Shown here one piece after another: positions 1 to 12,577 of a stretch of DNA of 64,000 nt; within the stretch, counting starts at the first letter, position 1, and each line of letters begins with the position of its first letter. The DNA comes from Annulohypoxylon bovei var. microspora (lineage: Eukaryota > Ascomycota > Sordariomycetes > Xylariales > Hypoxylaceae), in the NCBI GenBank assembly GCA_022836615.1, contig MU405283.1:1-64000 (forward strand), given 5' to 3'. Under the pieces are notes generated by a model. That model made no database searches and was not told the DNA's origin. It was given only the letters and a program-made list of their open reading frames with translations. Both the position numbers and the translations under genes were made by a program.

Positions 1-370
1 TGGGTAGAGGTGGATATGGTGGATAAAGGTGGTTGTATATGAAGCTATTTTTAGTAAATTGTAGCAATTGTAGCACTGCACCGGTCAATGGGATAAAGAA
101 AGGAATGGCGAGATCGAACAGTATGCTGTTATTATTCAGGCATCAATATTGGGAATAATGTAAGAAAATGATATTAACTACTAGGTATCAATACATAGAA
201 ATTGGTATAAAACTATATCAAAGATTAAACAATGGGTTTATGTAAGGTGAACAATATGAGAACATACCATTCTCAGGGGTAGTCCGGTATAGTTAGGTAC
301 CTACGGGCAGGTACTATCGGAGTATTATAGTGAAGGTGAAAAGTATTATTTATAATTGTTGTATTTACAC
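1..370. other. AT-rich sequence downstream of the Upc2-like regulator
   Basis: No supported gene. The stretch is AT-rich, with short TAGGTA-type words near 293-312. It is the 3' flank of the minus-strand regulator that ends at 371. Confidence 0.5.
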
Positions 371-1678
371 TTACGGGACCCAACCTACTTCTTCGATCGG
401 CCATTGAATCCATAATCGGTATCCATCATCTAACGCTGCGTATATCCTGCCAACCAAGTGAACGCCCCAACCCTCGATCCACCAGTTGTAGTCTAAACGT
501 TTAAGTAGGACGCAAAAGAAGGCTAAAATGGTCAAGGCTTCGTTGTCGCGCTCCCTGAGCAGGATTGTGAACCCGTCGGGAACGTTAAAGAGCCACATGA
601 ACACGCCCCTGACTCGTTGGTCGTCCATGATGCTGCTGCTATGACAAAAGGCAAAGGCTCGTCTCATCGCATATATTGCATCAGTCAAGTCACTTAGCTT
701 TTGGGGGTCTTTGACGTAAAACCGGATTGTGGCCTCTAGTTCCTTGAGCCCTTCGTGTTCGGGTGGTATCATATTTCTCCAGATGTCGCCCATCTGTCTC
801 CCAGAGTCGAATACGAAGCCCAACGACATTATCGAGCTTATAGCTTCGTTGTTATATTCCACCACGCTTCTCATACCCCTGAAGAGAAGCAGCCACTGTG
901 GCATGGCTCCGTTGGAGGTTACGAGCAGGTCGCTCGTCTCCTTGGGACTGCCAAAGGCAATATAGGTTGTCAGCATGCTGAAGAATAATATCGGTACCGA
1001 ATTTTCGGAGCTGAGATCATTGAGTACAGGCAGTGCTAAAGATGATGATGCATTTTGATGTACCATTGCCTGCTCGATCAGTAAATCTCTTCGCTGAGGT
1101 TTGAGTCGGGCGAGATGCAATGCAGCAAGTGAAAGAATGCCTTTGAGGACGTAGTGATAAGTGAATCCCATCCGCGGAACATTAATACGCCAAAAGTTGC
1201 GGATTATGGGTTCGGTCGAGAACGTGAAGCATGTTGATGTGGTAAAGTGATGCAGTAATTCAAGGTCGAGGGCACTAAACCAGTCAGCCGGAGGCGGATG
1301 GTTGAGAGATGTGGCTGCCGGGGACGGAATGTGGTTCGAAATAGGGGTGTGCCCGGCATTACTTTCGCCGTTCGCATCGGAGCCGGAGCCTGCAGGCCCA
1401 GCCGAGACAGCAAAATCACAGGTTATACCGCGTCTATTATCCAATCAGCATTCCGACGATACTTCGGAGACGGCCAAGCAGCCAACCTACGACCTACCTT
1501 ACACAGTTGCGACATGATGGCCGCGTCTCGTCACACTATGAAGATATGGTTAGAAATGTTAAGGAACATTGTTAGAGATTGTAAACCCCACCTTAACTTT
1601 TCTTGACTTACAGACTCGGCAACCGGTCCGAGTTTTGGCATGCGGTCTTCGGATGGGCTTCTGGATTGGTGTTGCCAT
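371..1678 (-). CDS. Zn2Cys6 transcription factor, Upc2/sterol-uptake-regulator-like
   Basis: This is a fungal binuclear zinc-cluster regulator in a three-exon model: 1678-1592, 1535-1498 and 1433-371, giving 395 residues in frame. The zinc cluster is built only after splicing. Cysteines 20, 23, 30, 37, 40 and 47 give the exact Cx2Cx6Cx6Cx2Cx6C spacing, with the basic stretch KSRKVK between the second and third. Exon 1 starts at the ATG at 1678 and ends at AAG before GTGGGG. The long last exon carries the fungal-specific regulatory domain and ends in the conserved tail of this family (RLWIQWPIEEVGWVP). An unspliced reading shows only this last exon, opening with a non-ATG codon, and would wrongly suggest that the DNA-binding domain is missing. 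It could regulate the neighbouring cluster or be an unrelated regulator; position alone does not decide. Confidence 0.85.
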
Positions 1679-2548
1679 GGCTTCTTTGAACAACGTACAA
1701 TTACCTAAGACGAAACGGGTGAGGCAAACGAGCTGTTGAAGTAGAATCTCGGAACTGTATGGCGATTACGAGTCGTGAAGGTCTAAGCCGAGTGGCATAA
1801 ACTTTGCCAAGCTACCAATACGACGATCCTAGCCTAGTCGTCGTATTCGTACCGGGTCCGAAGTGCGAGCTACGTAGTTCCAAATTCCAATCCACTCAGC
1901 CAGCTTTCTATCCGCGTATTCATGCAGGTTGATTATCATCTAGCTTTATCAATATCTGGCAACGCATATCGCATGATAATATCTCGGTCAACCAAAACCA
2001 AGTTGGCGGCGGGGGGCCAGATCGTGACTTTGGCTGCGCTGTCGAGGAAAGTGACTCCATCGCTAGAGAAGTTATCGCAGATCACAGAAACATAATTAAT
2101 AACTTGCCGTTGCCAATGGCAACGATAGTGACTTAGAAGGGCCAGTGACCGCACCATACAATATATACCTATATTGTTGGGAAGACCTGTAGCTGGTGAA
2201 GGGTCTATCCTGGTTTGTAAGGGATAGCTCAAAGAATAGGTGGTGATATTTAACGATTCCGATTCAATTGGCTTCAATGCTATTGGCTAGCAGGAGATAG
2301 TGGGCGACTATCACAGGCTTAGTTTGACCACCTAGTTCAGTTGAATTAGGACAAGGAACTCCACCGCAAATCTGGGGTCGGCAATCCTTCTAATGTGGGT
2401 CTTTCATGCTTCTAGAGCTGGCTGCCCGAGCTCCTACAGCCTACCCACGTTGATTCGTTGGCTGTAGTTAGGTACATAATTGCTACGGCCTGTTATTCCG
2501 GGTCGACGACGCGGCCGTCGCATAATCCCCCCCCGTGATAGGCGGAAC

Positions 2549-2740
2549 ATTGTATACCGGCTATCAATATCTGCCGGTGGTTTGCCCCGGACGTCCTGAC
2601 CGTTATCCGCTCACCCTCGACTGAGATTTTACTCGGAATGGCTTGTAAACTTGCGGAAGTCACCGTAGTTAGGTCCATAGCATAGATATCGATGTTTGGC
2701 AACTCTCATGGATACCTATCCAGCGTTCCTAGGTAATCTC
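2549..2740 (-). pseudogene. Short-chain dehydrogenase/reductase remnant
   Basis: The minus-strand frame reads LPNIDIYAMDL and then ITVRTSGANHR. This matches the order in Ayr1-like short-chain dehydrogenases, where the third beta strand (LPNI..YALD) is followed by the NNAGANxR motif; here NNAG has become RTSG. An in-frame TGA lies just upstream of LPN and the frame is lost after the motif. A possible continuation (ALPDIDKAR) appears about 600 bp further on, near 1936-1965. What is seen is short and decayed, so the family call is tentative. CpG to TpG decay (RIP) could explain the TGA, but that is inference. Confidence 0.35.
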
Positions 2741-3392
2741 CCTACCCCTTCCATTAAACCGACGGTATATACCGATGGTGATAGCTTTAATAATGATCAT
2801 GCGAAACTGACTCTCCTCGAGTAAGGGTTGGTTTCTGGTGTGGTTGCTAATAATCATATCCACGTTGGCCAAGTCATACCAGGGCCCTTGGTGAGCTGGA
2901 GAAGGATTCAATACAAGTCGATCAATTTCGTAGTGGCAGTGAGTGAATTAGAATCGGTGTGTTGATTATTGGGTTGCAACCGCAATCCACGGATGTCCCC
3001 GCCCTCTCCAAACCAGGTAGGTATTCACGGCGGTATTCCAGCTGACTAATTGGGTTGGTGTGGGTTGATTTGGGTCTACACTATTAATCGCTGATTCAAT
3101 TGAACTGGCCGCAGTCGATAATATTAGTGCTAGCCCAGTAGATGTATTCTGTCGCAAAACGCCTGAGGATAATCTAGAACCTTAGCAGGGCCCTGAGTAT
3201 CGACACGGGTCTACCCCACAGGTAATGCATCTCAATGGGCTATCTTTGGGAAGGGAACTCCCGTAGAATAAGCTTACCGATATAGTTAACTGGGGAAATA
3301 ACATGGTTACCCATTGTTTCCATCTGGAGTAGCAAACTAATCTGGTAGTTTGCCTTAAAAAGAATGACTTTTTAGGTGCTAGAAATTAGAAT

Positions 3393-3569
3393 GGCGTCGG
3401 ATTAAACGAGCCATGTGCCAATGCTAAGTTATCCCTTCATTATGTAATCAGCACCTACCAGAAGCCATAATATGATGACTTACCTAAATAGGTACTCTAT
3501 AGTATAAGTGATAGTTGGAGTACAGTGCCATACAGTAGTATTAGCACATGGTCCATCTCATCTAACGCT
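3393..3569. mobile_element. MITE-like element, copy A
   Basis: The terminal inverted repeats are GCGTCGGATTAAACGAGCC at 3395 on the left and its diverged complement ending TCTAACGC at 3568 on the right. The element is about 175 bp with no coding capacity. It resembles copies at 6501, 31034 and 33146 in both ends and internal layout. It lies downstream of the P450 gene's 3' end. Confidence 0.7.
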
Positions 3570-4094
3570 ATTCAGGGGCATAAGCCTTCTGTAGCGCTTG
3601 AAACATACGGAAGAAATAATTCGTCTCTGCAACCGCACATAGAAGTGTGTAGTAGAATGCCTCTAACAGCAGTTGCACGAATCTGCCGCCAAGCAAGCCA
3701 ACTACACATTCATGAATTACGTGAAACAGGTTTGTTGAGAAGAGTGAAGATGGTTGTTCATCAAAGTAGTTAGCCTAGGCAGATTCGATATTCAACTACG
3801 AGATTGTGAGAGCTATATATGGCGATCCAATTTTGACTCAACTTCTTTAAAGACGAAGTGCGAACCCGCATATTCACTTGAAACCTGGTATTGTAGTATT
3901 TATCTCCCAGCCAGGGCAAGGATTAGGTAGGTAATTCAGTACGGTACGGAGCCATATTGTAACTTGGGTGTTGATATTATGTATAGGTAGATTTACTATC
4001 AAACTAAACAATCTCCTGAATTGGACGGTGATAAGGATCCATAGGTAATCCATGTGTATATGTGACTCCGACGTTAAAGTCCATACAAAAGAAC

Positions 4095-5691
4095 TCATTG
4101 AGATTTCCGCTCCTCGAGAAACACCTGTAGAGGCGGCTTCTCCCAAAGTCCGAAAATCTTCTGCTCATGCCAATTGCTGCATTTCTCGTCCAAAGTAAGA
4201 TCAAAATTCCATAGTACCCTGGCCATGATTAAACGCATCTCATGGTACGCCAAATTCCTGCCGATACAGTCACGGGGCCCGAAGCTGAACGGGCGATGAG
4301 CATCGCGACGGTCACTGTAGAATGGTGAAGTAGGGTCCGTGATAGACTCGGGAAGCCATCGCTCGGGAAAGAATTCTCGAGCTTTGTGAAAGTTGCGCTC
4401 GGAATGGTAGGCTGCGAGATGGTGCACACCGACGACGGTCTGGAAAATGATGTTAGACAAACTGTAGACGCATAATAGAACAGATGGTTAACTTCTTTCT
4501 TACCTTTACGGGGATCTGAAAACCGCCAATACGCACGGGAAGATCACCCGGTACCGAGCGTGCTAGACGTAATGGAACAGGAGGGAAAAGACGCAGGGCT
4601 TCGTCCAAGCAAGCCATCATATACGGCAATTTGGCACTGACTTCCTTGAAGGTAATGGCATCCTCTGTTTGGAAAGCTTTGCGAACCTCCTCTGTAGCTT
4701 TCTTGAGCGCATGTGGACTCTTCAGCATCCAGTACGTTGCGCCACTCAAGAGTGTCGCGGTGGTCTCCGATCCGGCGACCATCAGCAGATCGCTGTTGGT
4801 AGTAAGCTCAGCGTCAGTCAGCTGGTGCTCCTGGCCGCGAGAGCGCATGATGTAGTCCATGAAGTCACCTCGGTCGGCTTGCTTCCTGTGATAGATACGG
4901 TCGTTGACCATCTTGGCGACGTGTGCATGGTGGTTTGCTTGTGAATTGCGCACTTGGGAACCGGCTCCAAACTTGAAGAGCAGGCCTAGGATAGGAGACA
5001 CGGACATCAAAACCAGGATAGGCATATATATCATCAGCTTCGAGATGTTATCGATCCATGCGTTCGACTTGCCCTCTGCCAAGCCTTGCAAAGGAGTGCC
5101 GAATGCCAAGTCTGCGATTAAATCGAAGGTCGTGAAATTGTACCACCGAACCATATCAGCCGAATCGCCTTTCTCGGCTACTTCGCGTAGCCGTTTAATC
5201 AGCAAGTCGACGTAGACTCTGATCAGCGGCTCCTGTTGGCCTAGAGCTTTGTCGGAGAAAGCGGGCAGCATCGCCCTACGGTATCGGAAATGGTCTTGTG
5301 CATTGGCTGAGATAATCTTCTTAGGGTCCATATTTATTCCCGGGGGGTAGTATTTAGGAAACTCGGCGTGGCCATGGCCGTAGATATCTTTCCAGGCCTG
5401 GGGGTTGGTGAAGGAGACTTGGTTGGGGGCGACTCTGACAACCTCGCCATACTTGTCATGAGCATCGCGCACCTGGAATTCCGCACTTCCCCGCACCATG
5501 CCGACCGTTCGCACAACCGGGAACGCGATCCATAATGGCGGGCCTGGAATATGCTTCAGTGGGTGAAAATATAGGTTATATATGGCGACAAGAAGCTGAT
5601 ACGCTATGCTAAGCACGATAGCGATACCAGCTAGACGTAAGATATCGTACGCGTTGAACGAGGCTCCGATTTGTTGTAAGAAGCCCGCCAT
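4095..5691 (-). CDS. Cytochrome P450 monooxygenase, tropolone cluster (TropD-type role)
   Basis: This is a membrane-anchored fungal P450 with two exons, 5691-4504 and 4439-4095. The 64-bp intron (GTAAGA...CCAG) falls right after the IPVK motif, and the product is 510 residues, a normal length. Visible features are an N-terminal membrane segment (about residues 15-35), a proline hinge (HIPGPP), the I-helix AGSETT, the ExxR motif in DEALRLFPP, and the haem loop FSFGPRDCIG with Cys454 as thiolate ligand. In the stipitatic acid pathway a P450 (TropD) hydroxylates the tropolone after ring expansion; in xenovulene and eupenifeldin the equivalent enzyme prepares a quinone-methide precursor. The role here is inferred from the shared cluster, not from sequence identity. 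The gene is separated from the PKS by two cellular genes and flanked by two MITE copies. Confidence 0.92.
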
Positions 5692-8600
5692 CTTGACAAG
5701 CTTGATGTTGCAGGTTTGGCGATTTGGAGGTCAACTGCAAGAGAGATACGACAGTATTTACGTATTTAGGTATATATTCTCCAACTTCAAATTATGCAGA
5801 GTGGCTATGCGCCTAGCTAGCCGCTAGATTCCGGGTATCCTTGTGGCTATCAACTTCCTACGTAGTATATACGGCTTGTGCCTCTAATCTGTAACCATAA
5901 AGGCCAGAAAGGCCTAGCCCCTAAGGCACGGGGGAAAATCATAACATGGTTTCGTATATCGCAGTTGAACTCTTTCCGCGTATTCCTGGTCATTTCTATT
6001 TGAAGCATGAACCACTAAATTCCTTGTTAGAAATAGTAGCCGGATAATTGGTAGATTAGGGGATCGAACCATATCTGCGACCAAGCCCATCGTCAATCAC
6101 CGCTTTCTTAAGTACCATCCGCAAGGGTGTTAAATTTTTTTACGAAGTCCCGATTGGTTGATATTCGTTAGGGAATATAGATCGACGGCTGTTCCACCTT
6201 CACTTGGCTGCTTACGTACCTAACCTACCTATTCTCGTACACAACTCGTACATTTCGCATTCGCTTCTTGGCATCTAGTTAACGACAATCCATATTTTTA
6301 AGGCTGATCGCATGTGGGGATTGGAGGGTTTAAGATACTCACATTTTGATAGCCGACTCGCGTTCGTTAGGCTCATGCCGTTTAGATGACAAGTTAGCCA
6401 TACCTATATCTTAGGTATAAGGTAGGTACTTAATGATGCCTTATCACGCGGCCTACAAGATCTCACCAACAAAATAACCGTTGGAAACTTGGGCAGAATG
6501 GCGTCAAATTGAATGGGCCATGTGCGAAGTGGCGTTAATACTACTGCCAAGCACTGTAAGTTTGCTACCCCCTACTTACATAATCAATACCCTTTTCCAG
6601 CCAAAGAATATATATACTACCTAAGTAGGTAGTCCAGGGGATGAGTTTCTGTATACTGTCATTCGCATATGGCCCATTTAATCTGACGCTTTCTTTGGGT
6701 TAAAAGTTGATACCCTTAGACTCCCAGGGCAAGGGCTGACATGCAGCGTCACCTACTTACCTAGTCAGGTAATGATACGTGAGAGGAAGGTGAAGTGGCA
6801 CGTTGCGACGTCAGATCAGGTACACATAGGGTAGTTGGTTTTGGTAGAGCTGACGCTGCATGCTATTCTAAGGAACACTTTGCACTTCATTATTAAAATA
6901 CTTCTTGTACATAGGTAATCTTTATCCATCCCCCTTCCTATTATCCCGGACTCTTTCAACGCATTATCCTGAAACTAGTTGACGAAAGCTTCAATATGTC
7001 TTCAATCTACTCGCCGATGCTGGTGGCTTCTCCCCTGGCCGGCGACTGTCTGAGCAGTCCGTCAAGGATGACGCCAGGAATGTAACTTCGCATTTAATTA
7101 GCGACGAGGTTGAATCTTAAGATTTAAGATTTTGCGATGGTTGTTATGGTGGTGTGGTATGAGAAAAGATAGGTTTGTATGAAGCGAGCTCTTAGGTCAG
7201 GGATTATGCTAAAGAACAGACAATTGCCCGTCAACTACTCCAGCTCAATGAATCTTCTCGACCACTACACCGCTCTAGCTAAGAAGTATTCCTTCGTTCT
7301 CGTCGACAAGACTGTAATGGAATGGAATGTGGTTGTTTTTCTTAGGTTCTAACTTTGCTTTGAAACGAGCGGAGAATTGATCTAATCCCCCCTACTGATC
7401 TTAACTGTCACTACATGCCCCAGCACCTTCAACCCCAACATGCTCTTTTCGTCGATGGTGAGGTAGTAAGTACACCCTATTAAATTGGTGCTACAAGAAA
7501 CCTAGAACAGAGGTGCTCTGGGCTAACAGCTTGTAAACGTGCCTGCCAGCATTCCTGCTAAGACTATGAGAACCTGCCCAATAATTGGGCGCTCCGAAGA
7601 AAATGTTGACGCCCTCGTCAACGTCTGCGCTTGGGGGTGGCCGGCTTGTAGTTGTTGGGGGGAGGTCTCGGTCGTCGTGGTTGCGCAGATGCTGGTGTCG
7701 CTGGTGCTTGTTGCTGCTTGATGTCTGCTTGGAGTTTGTCAATTATATCGAACATTGTCTCCTGGTTTGTGTGCATAGTTCGCAGCAGATCTGAGTTCTG
7801 ATCGTTCTGCTGCTCGATGCAGAAGAGTCGGTAATCTAGTTCTTCATGTAATACGCCATCACAATACCGTAGATTAGCCTTTGCTCGCAGTTCAAGGTAT
7901 CGCGCGCCTCCAGCGGCATCGAATCTACATCGTAACCACCCAAGGTGCCCTGGCAACCCCAGTTGGCACCGACCTAGCGATGGGAGATTTCGCACCCTCG
8001 GCGGTAGCTTGGAGATGCGCAGACAGAAGGTTTGATCCCGTGTTGTGTCTGGCGGTGGTGGGGTTGGTTTTGACCGGAGTGCCGGAGTCAAATTCCCAGA
8101 AATACAGGCCTCAGTTCTATATATATATATATAGGCGTCGATCACTCCCTACGCCTTTAGCTGATGTATTATGAAGAAAGCGACGAGGTAGTAAGGGAAG
8201 TGGTCGACGAAGAGAGAAAGACCCCTAGAGGGCGGTTAGGTGCCAACCAGGCCGGGCCATGTACCCAAGTACACAGTAGAGAGTGCAGATGTGTATCTTA
8301 GGGAACACGCCAGGATGTAGACCATCATAACCGCATGGTGCTATTACTTCTCGAGATCGGGGATCCAGTCTCATAGGTGCTAGGCGGCACAACTATTGAA
8401 CCCAGCAATACCTAGAACTAGCATCATATGGTGATGCTAATGACGAAGTTGTTAGCAATCATACTCGACTTCTTCAAATGGTTCAAGGGGGAAAATAGCT
8501 TACTTACCTAGTCAGTGTTCTTCGAACACTGAGTCCGTGTTCGATTCTTGGAAACTAATGGTGTCTTCTGGGATTAATTGAAGACCTGGGTGCTTGGGTC

Positions 8601-11502
8601 ATTGTTCTGGTTATTGTGATCGCCCGAGTTGGTAAGATGGTGCGATAATTGGTAGGTACCGTCTAGATAAGCACGGTTTTCTCGATTGCGTCGCAATCCC
8701 AATACGACATCCGATGCTCCTATGAATGGCAAATATAGTTTCGCTGTAATATCTGAAGGGTTGTATGGGCTTGGAGATATGTGTAGGTAAGTAGCTGGAG
8801 GTGGCTCAATACCAGACCCCCGCAGGTAAGTCGGCAGTGAGCATCTCTAACCTCCTAATGTGTTGACAAACGGGAAATTCATGTACCAACTTCTCAATTG
8901 GAGCTTTAATAAGAACCACCGGTGCTTTTTATCTCATCGTAGAAGGGGACTATTTGACTTAGATGATAACACTGGCTTCTTATCCAGCCAAAACATAGTT
9001 GGCGCGTTAATAAACCCCTTCTACAAACTCACAGTTAGTACAATGTTTTCATCAATAAAAGGTGTGGAGCAATACTGTACCATGTGGTGAGCGTCACTAG
9101 GGGAGGATAGCACTCATTCCTGTGGAGCAGAGATAACTGGTCCGTATCCTCTGTGCTGAAGGGTGCCAATCGTTATGACACGTCGATAAGGACGATGATG
9201 AGGGCCGGTCTTGTGAAGGTCGAACCGAATCATAGATGGGAATGTTGGTATAAATCCGATGGGCTAAGTTGGGGGGAAATGAGACACTGCCTCTAAGAGG
9301 GAAATCTATGTCCTGTAATCGGAGTTGGTGTGTCTACAAGGATCTTGTTAATTAGGTATCCATGAGTCTCAGGTGTATTGATTGGAGGGCGCCTTTAGAC
9401 TTGTAGCGAAAAAGAAGTGTCGAAAAGTGTAGAGCTTATCGCTAGTAATAAGGTAAATATAGCTATAATGTTTTATGTATGATAGGAAGTAGGATGAAGT
9501 TGTAATGCAAAGAGTGGTTATGTCGATGTTGATCTTTATGTTGAAAAGTTGAAAAAGTTGAGAAGTTGAGGAGATTCTCTGGGTTTTTATATTACTTTAG
9601 ATGAAGTGGCTGATTACAGGAGCGATTTGAATAATGACAGAAAAGGTTTAACAAGAATCATAAATAATTGCGAGCAAAATCGGTGAGCTTTTGATCCTGA
9701 TACCTGAAATCGGCACATAGCTACCTTCAAGATCGGTATTTTAAACAGGGTACGAGATGTATCAGACGTATAGACGAAGTACCGAGTATAGAACTCAACT
9801 AATTCAAGTCCATTATAAATCTCTCAGCACTTTCCTTTGTCATGTATCGTATCCAAGTTAACATTGGATATATCGGCTCACTTAAGCGCAACATAATGTC
9901 ATATAAAGCTTATCGAGTAATTAACGCATATCCCAATTTAGTCGAGTATACATATGCCTACTTGGTATGTATGAAATTCCACTACAGAGAGAGCGACCAA
10001 GTCTTAAAGATTTCACCGTAAGGTTAGTATCGTGAACATTCTTATTAGAAATACCCGTTTATCCTAGGACATATTATAATATCCATAGCGCTCATAACAC
10101 TTACGGAATCCTTTCTTATAACACTTGAGTCGGTTTCCTTTACGGCTAGGAATAAAGGGCAATGTGAACATGTTAATTCTAATTTTGGGTAAGAATAATA
10201 TTTGAATTTAACGTACCTAGTTTAGATTACATTAGCGCCCGGAATAAAAACCTTGAAGTCTGTCCATGAAACTAGCTTTCGAATTGAAAATTCGTACTTT
10301 CCCTGAGGGGAAGGGTGATATAATACGTAGTAAGGCTAGACGGTTCTTAGAGTCATATTAACAGCAATGAAATTTTATAGTACACAGTTTAGGAAACACG
10401 GAAGTTTAACTAATAGTGGAGTTTTACACTTTAGATAGGATATTTATTGAATACACCAAGACAATGTAGTAGTTGAATGAAGGAAGAATTTGAGTAGATT
10501 CTAATAGGAGACTATGACTATACTTTATTGACTAACGTACCTGGGTTTATTGTCCATGTTGAATATATCATTTAGTCCTCAAATATTGAAATATATGAAG
10601 GCATCAGATAATAGGAACCTAAGATAGGTGCCTACTTGTATTGCAGATTAAGTCGTATTGAGTAACGATGGTACTTATTACGATGAATTGCTTACATAAT
10701 CACACCAACCCCTTTTATCACTACATGTATTTTCAATTGTATTACTTCATCATTTTTCAAATATGAATTGGAAGTATAACTATTTTAGGTAGTTATGAAA
10801 TTCTGTAGCATATAAAGATTATGGCCTTTGTTCAACTTTGCAATTTACTTTGAAAATGGATTTCATGACACCATAAGACTTATCCTCGAGGACGTATTTC
10901 GTGTTGTTGCCTATTGATCCTGACGCTGATAAAGCAAAAGAATTATAGCATTCGTATCATATATGGTTTCTGTATAATTTCCAACGAAGAATAAATTAGC
11001 TAGCAACTTGTGAAGAGCTGGGCTGTTCAGGTAGACTTGGACGGGAATTGGATAAGGGGTAGCGAAATGGACGAATTATTGCAAGTAGGTACATATGCTA
11101 GCTTGAATAGAGAAAGGAATACTCCATATATCTTACCGTGGTTTATGATATACGGGAATTGAGCACGGATTCATAATAACATTGAGAGAAATCAGTACTT
11201 TGTTAATGCAAATATCACCCGAGTTTCCTATCTATCCCGTTTGCCTCGTATCGTCCCTGGGTCCTTTCCGAGAACCTATTTGAATAATGAAGCTAGTGTA
11301 AGGGAAAATCAATCGGTGATTTATAGCCAATAAGATTGTAGCTCGATAAGTTGCCGCACTTTGTCGTATCTCGTTTTTAGGCTTCGCCTGCTAAATGATT
11401 AAGTAAGGGATTCGTCGTACTGCTCATGCAGAGGGCTATGTGGGTAGCTAGCGAGATAAATCCATGCATTATTCCGTTCCTTCATCCCATCCTTGCCTTT
11501 CG
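5692..11502. other. Long AT-rich intergenic region
   Basis: About 5.8 kb without a convincing gene. It contains MITE copy B (6499-6690). An isolated minus-strand open frame at 7618-8145 is low complexity (proline-rich, a Gln-rich helix, basic tail) and has no recognisable domain. A short exon-like fragment near 7240-7310 reads NLLDHYTALAKKYSFVLVDK on the plus strand and may be part of a decayed gene. From about 8200 to 11500 the DNA is strongly AT-rich and stop-dense in all frames. Confidence 0.5.
6499..6690. mobile_element. MITE-like element, copy B (best preserved ends)
   Basis: The left end at 6501 reads GCGTCAAATTGAATGGGCC, and the right end finishing at 6689 is the near-perfect inverted repeat (GGCCCATTTAATCTGACGC). 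The element is about 190 bp, non-coding, with an internal TACCTAAGTAGGTA palindrome. The same flank AGAATG precedes this copy and copy A, so the true terminus may extend a few bases outward. No clear target duplication is seen. It lies about 0.8 kb upstream of the P450 start codon. Confidence 0.75.
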
Positions 11503-12577
11503 TTATGCCATCGTATTCGAACCTCGCAACTTCTCCCAAGCGCGAATCGCGGCCACGGAGACATTCTTCGACTCAACCTAAATACAAATGACGTATTAGC
11601 ATTTTGGTATGCCCCTTTCCTTAACTAGGCCAAGCGACAATAATGGACAGATTTGAAAACGGCAAGTAGAGGGGGCTATATGTAGGCAGGAAGGGAAGGA
11701 AGTGACGTACCCACGAGCTAGGCCAACTGATACCCGTGCGTGGATCGGTGCCTTCCCAATCGACGAGATAGATGAGTCGGCCATTGCGATTGCGCATCTC
11801 GGTGACGATAGATCGTACGCGGTACCAGCCTTTGTACGGTGTCGGGATCCCGTTTGCATTAGGTCTGCTCGCATCGTCAACCCGCGCATACTGTCCGCTT
11901 TTGCCCTCATCCTTTTCGTATTCAGAGTCGTTAGGATCATCGTCGACGTAATCGCTGTTGTTTTCGCTGACCTCGGCTTCGTGTCGGCTTCGGTTGCGCT
12001 GCAGCACCGGCTTTCTACTACCCTTTGATGGTGAGGCAAATTTTGAGCCTAGTCTCGTGCTGGGTGACGGTGTTGACGGTGTTGTAAGAGCAATGGAGGG
12101 CAGTGATGTAGAGAATGGCGTAGCTGGCGTTCGTGGTGTAGTCGCAAGTGTAGATGGCGTTGACGGAGTTGAATCTGAACTCGATGTCGAATAAGGCGAC
12201 AGTAGCAACGGTGGTAGCGAAAGGGTGGTCGGATGAGTAATTCCGACAGCGGTAGGAGTGTCACTATGCAGGCTCAACTTGAGTGCTTGGCGCATGGAGT
12301 TGCGCTGTGGTGCGATGTTGGTACTCAATGATGAGGCGGATGGCGAAGGTGACAGCGATGCCAACTGCGACGGGATAGGACTAGAAGGGGGAGTAGTGAC
12401 TGGGACAACAACTGAACAATCACGTAGACTCTCCTGAATCGCCAGGCGTAATGAGCTTCGTCGGGCATGGGAGGAATACTTGGGCAAAGTTCGTTTAGCC
12501 TTAGATATAGATGCGAGCGCCATCGATTTCTGGTTGCCGGCACCCTTCGCGGATTTAGGGTTCTTAGTCGGCGCCAT
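11503..12577 (-). CDS. Chromodomain protein
   Basis: A nuclear protein of 313 residues from two exons (12577-11711 and 11577-11503; intron GTACGT...TTTAG). The first 240 residues are disordered, rich in Ser, Thr and Pro, with an acidic patch (NNSDYVDDDPNDSEYEKDE). The C-terminus is a chromodomain starting at about residue 249: GWYRVRSIV, then LIYLVDWEG, and after the splice WVESKNVSVAAIRAWEK. The unspliced reading runs into the intron and loses the last helix, so the splice is well supported. Chromodomains bind methylated histone tails (HP1 type, H3K9me). No chromoshadow domain is visible, so this is not a full HP1. It lies between cluster genes, but nothing in it suggests a biosynthetic role; a local chromatin role would be speculation. 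Confidence 0.85.

Larger units (their letters stand above)
1679..4094. other. Gene-poor spacer with a decayed gene remnant and one MITE copy
   Basis: No intact gene is supported. Short open frames near 1936-3157 (minus) are not credible as genes, except as pieces of a decayed dehydrogenase (separate entry). A MITE-like element occupies 3393-3569. Confidence 0.5.

Noticed and set aside
371..1444. Reading the left regulator as a factor without DNA-binding domain
   Set aside because: Splicing of two small introns restores a perfect zinc cluster and an ATG start at 1678.
7618..8145. 175-codon minus-strand open frame
   Set aside because: Low complexity (TATA-derived YIYIY, proline runs, basic tail), no domain, isolated in AT-rich DNA; too weak to list as a gene.
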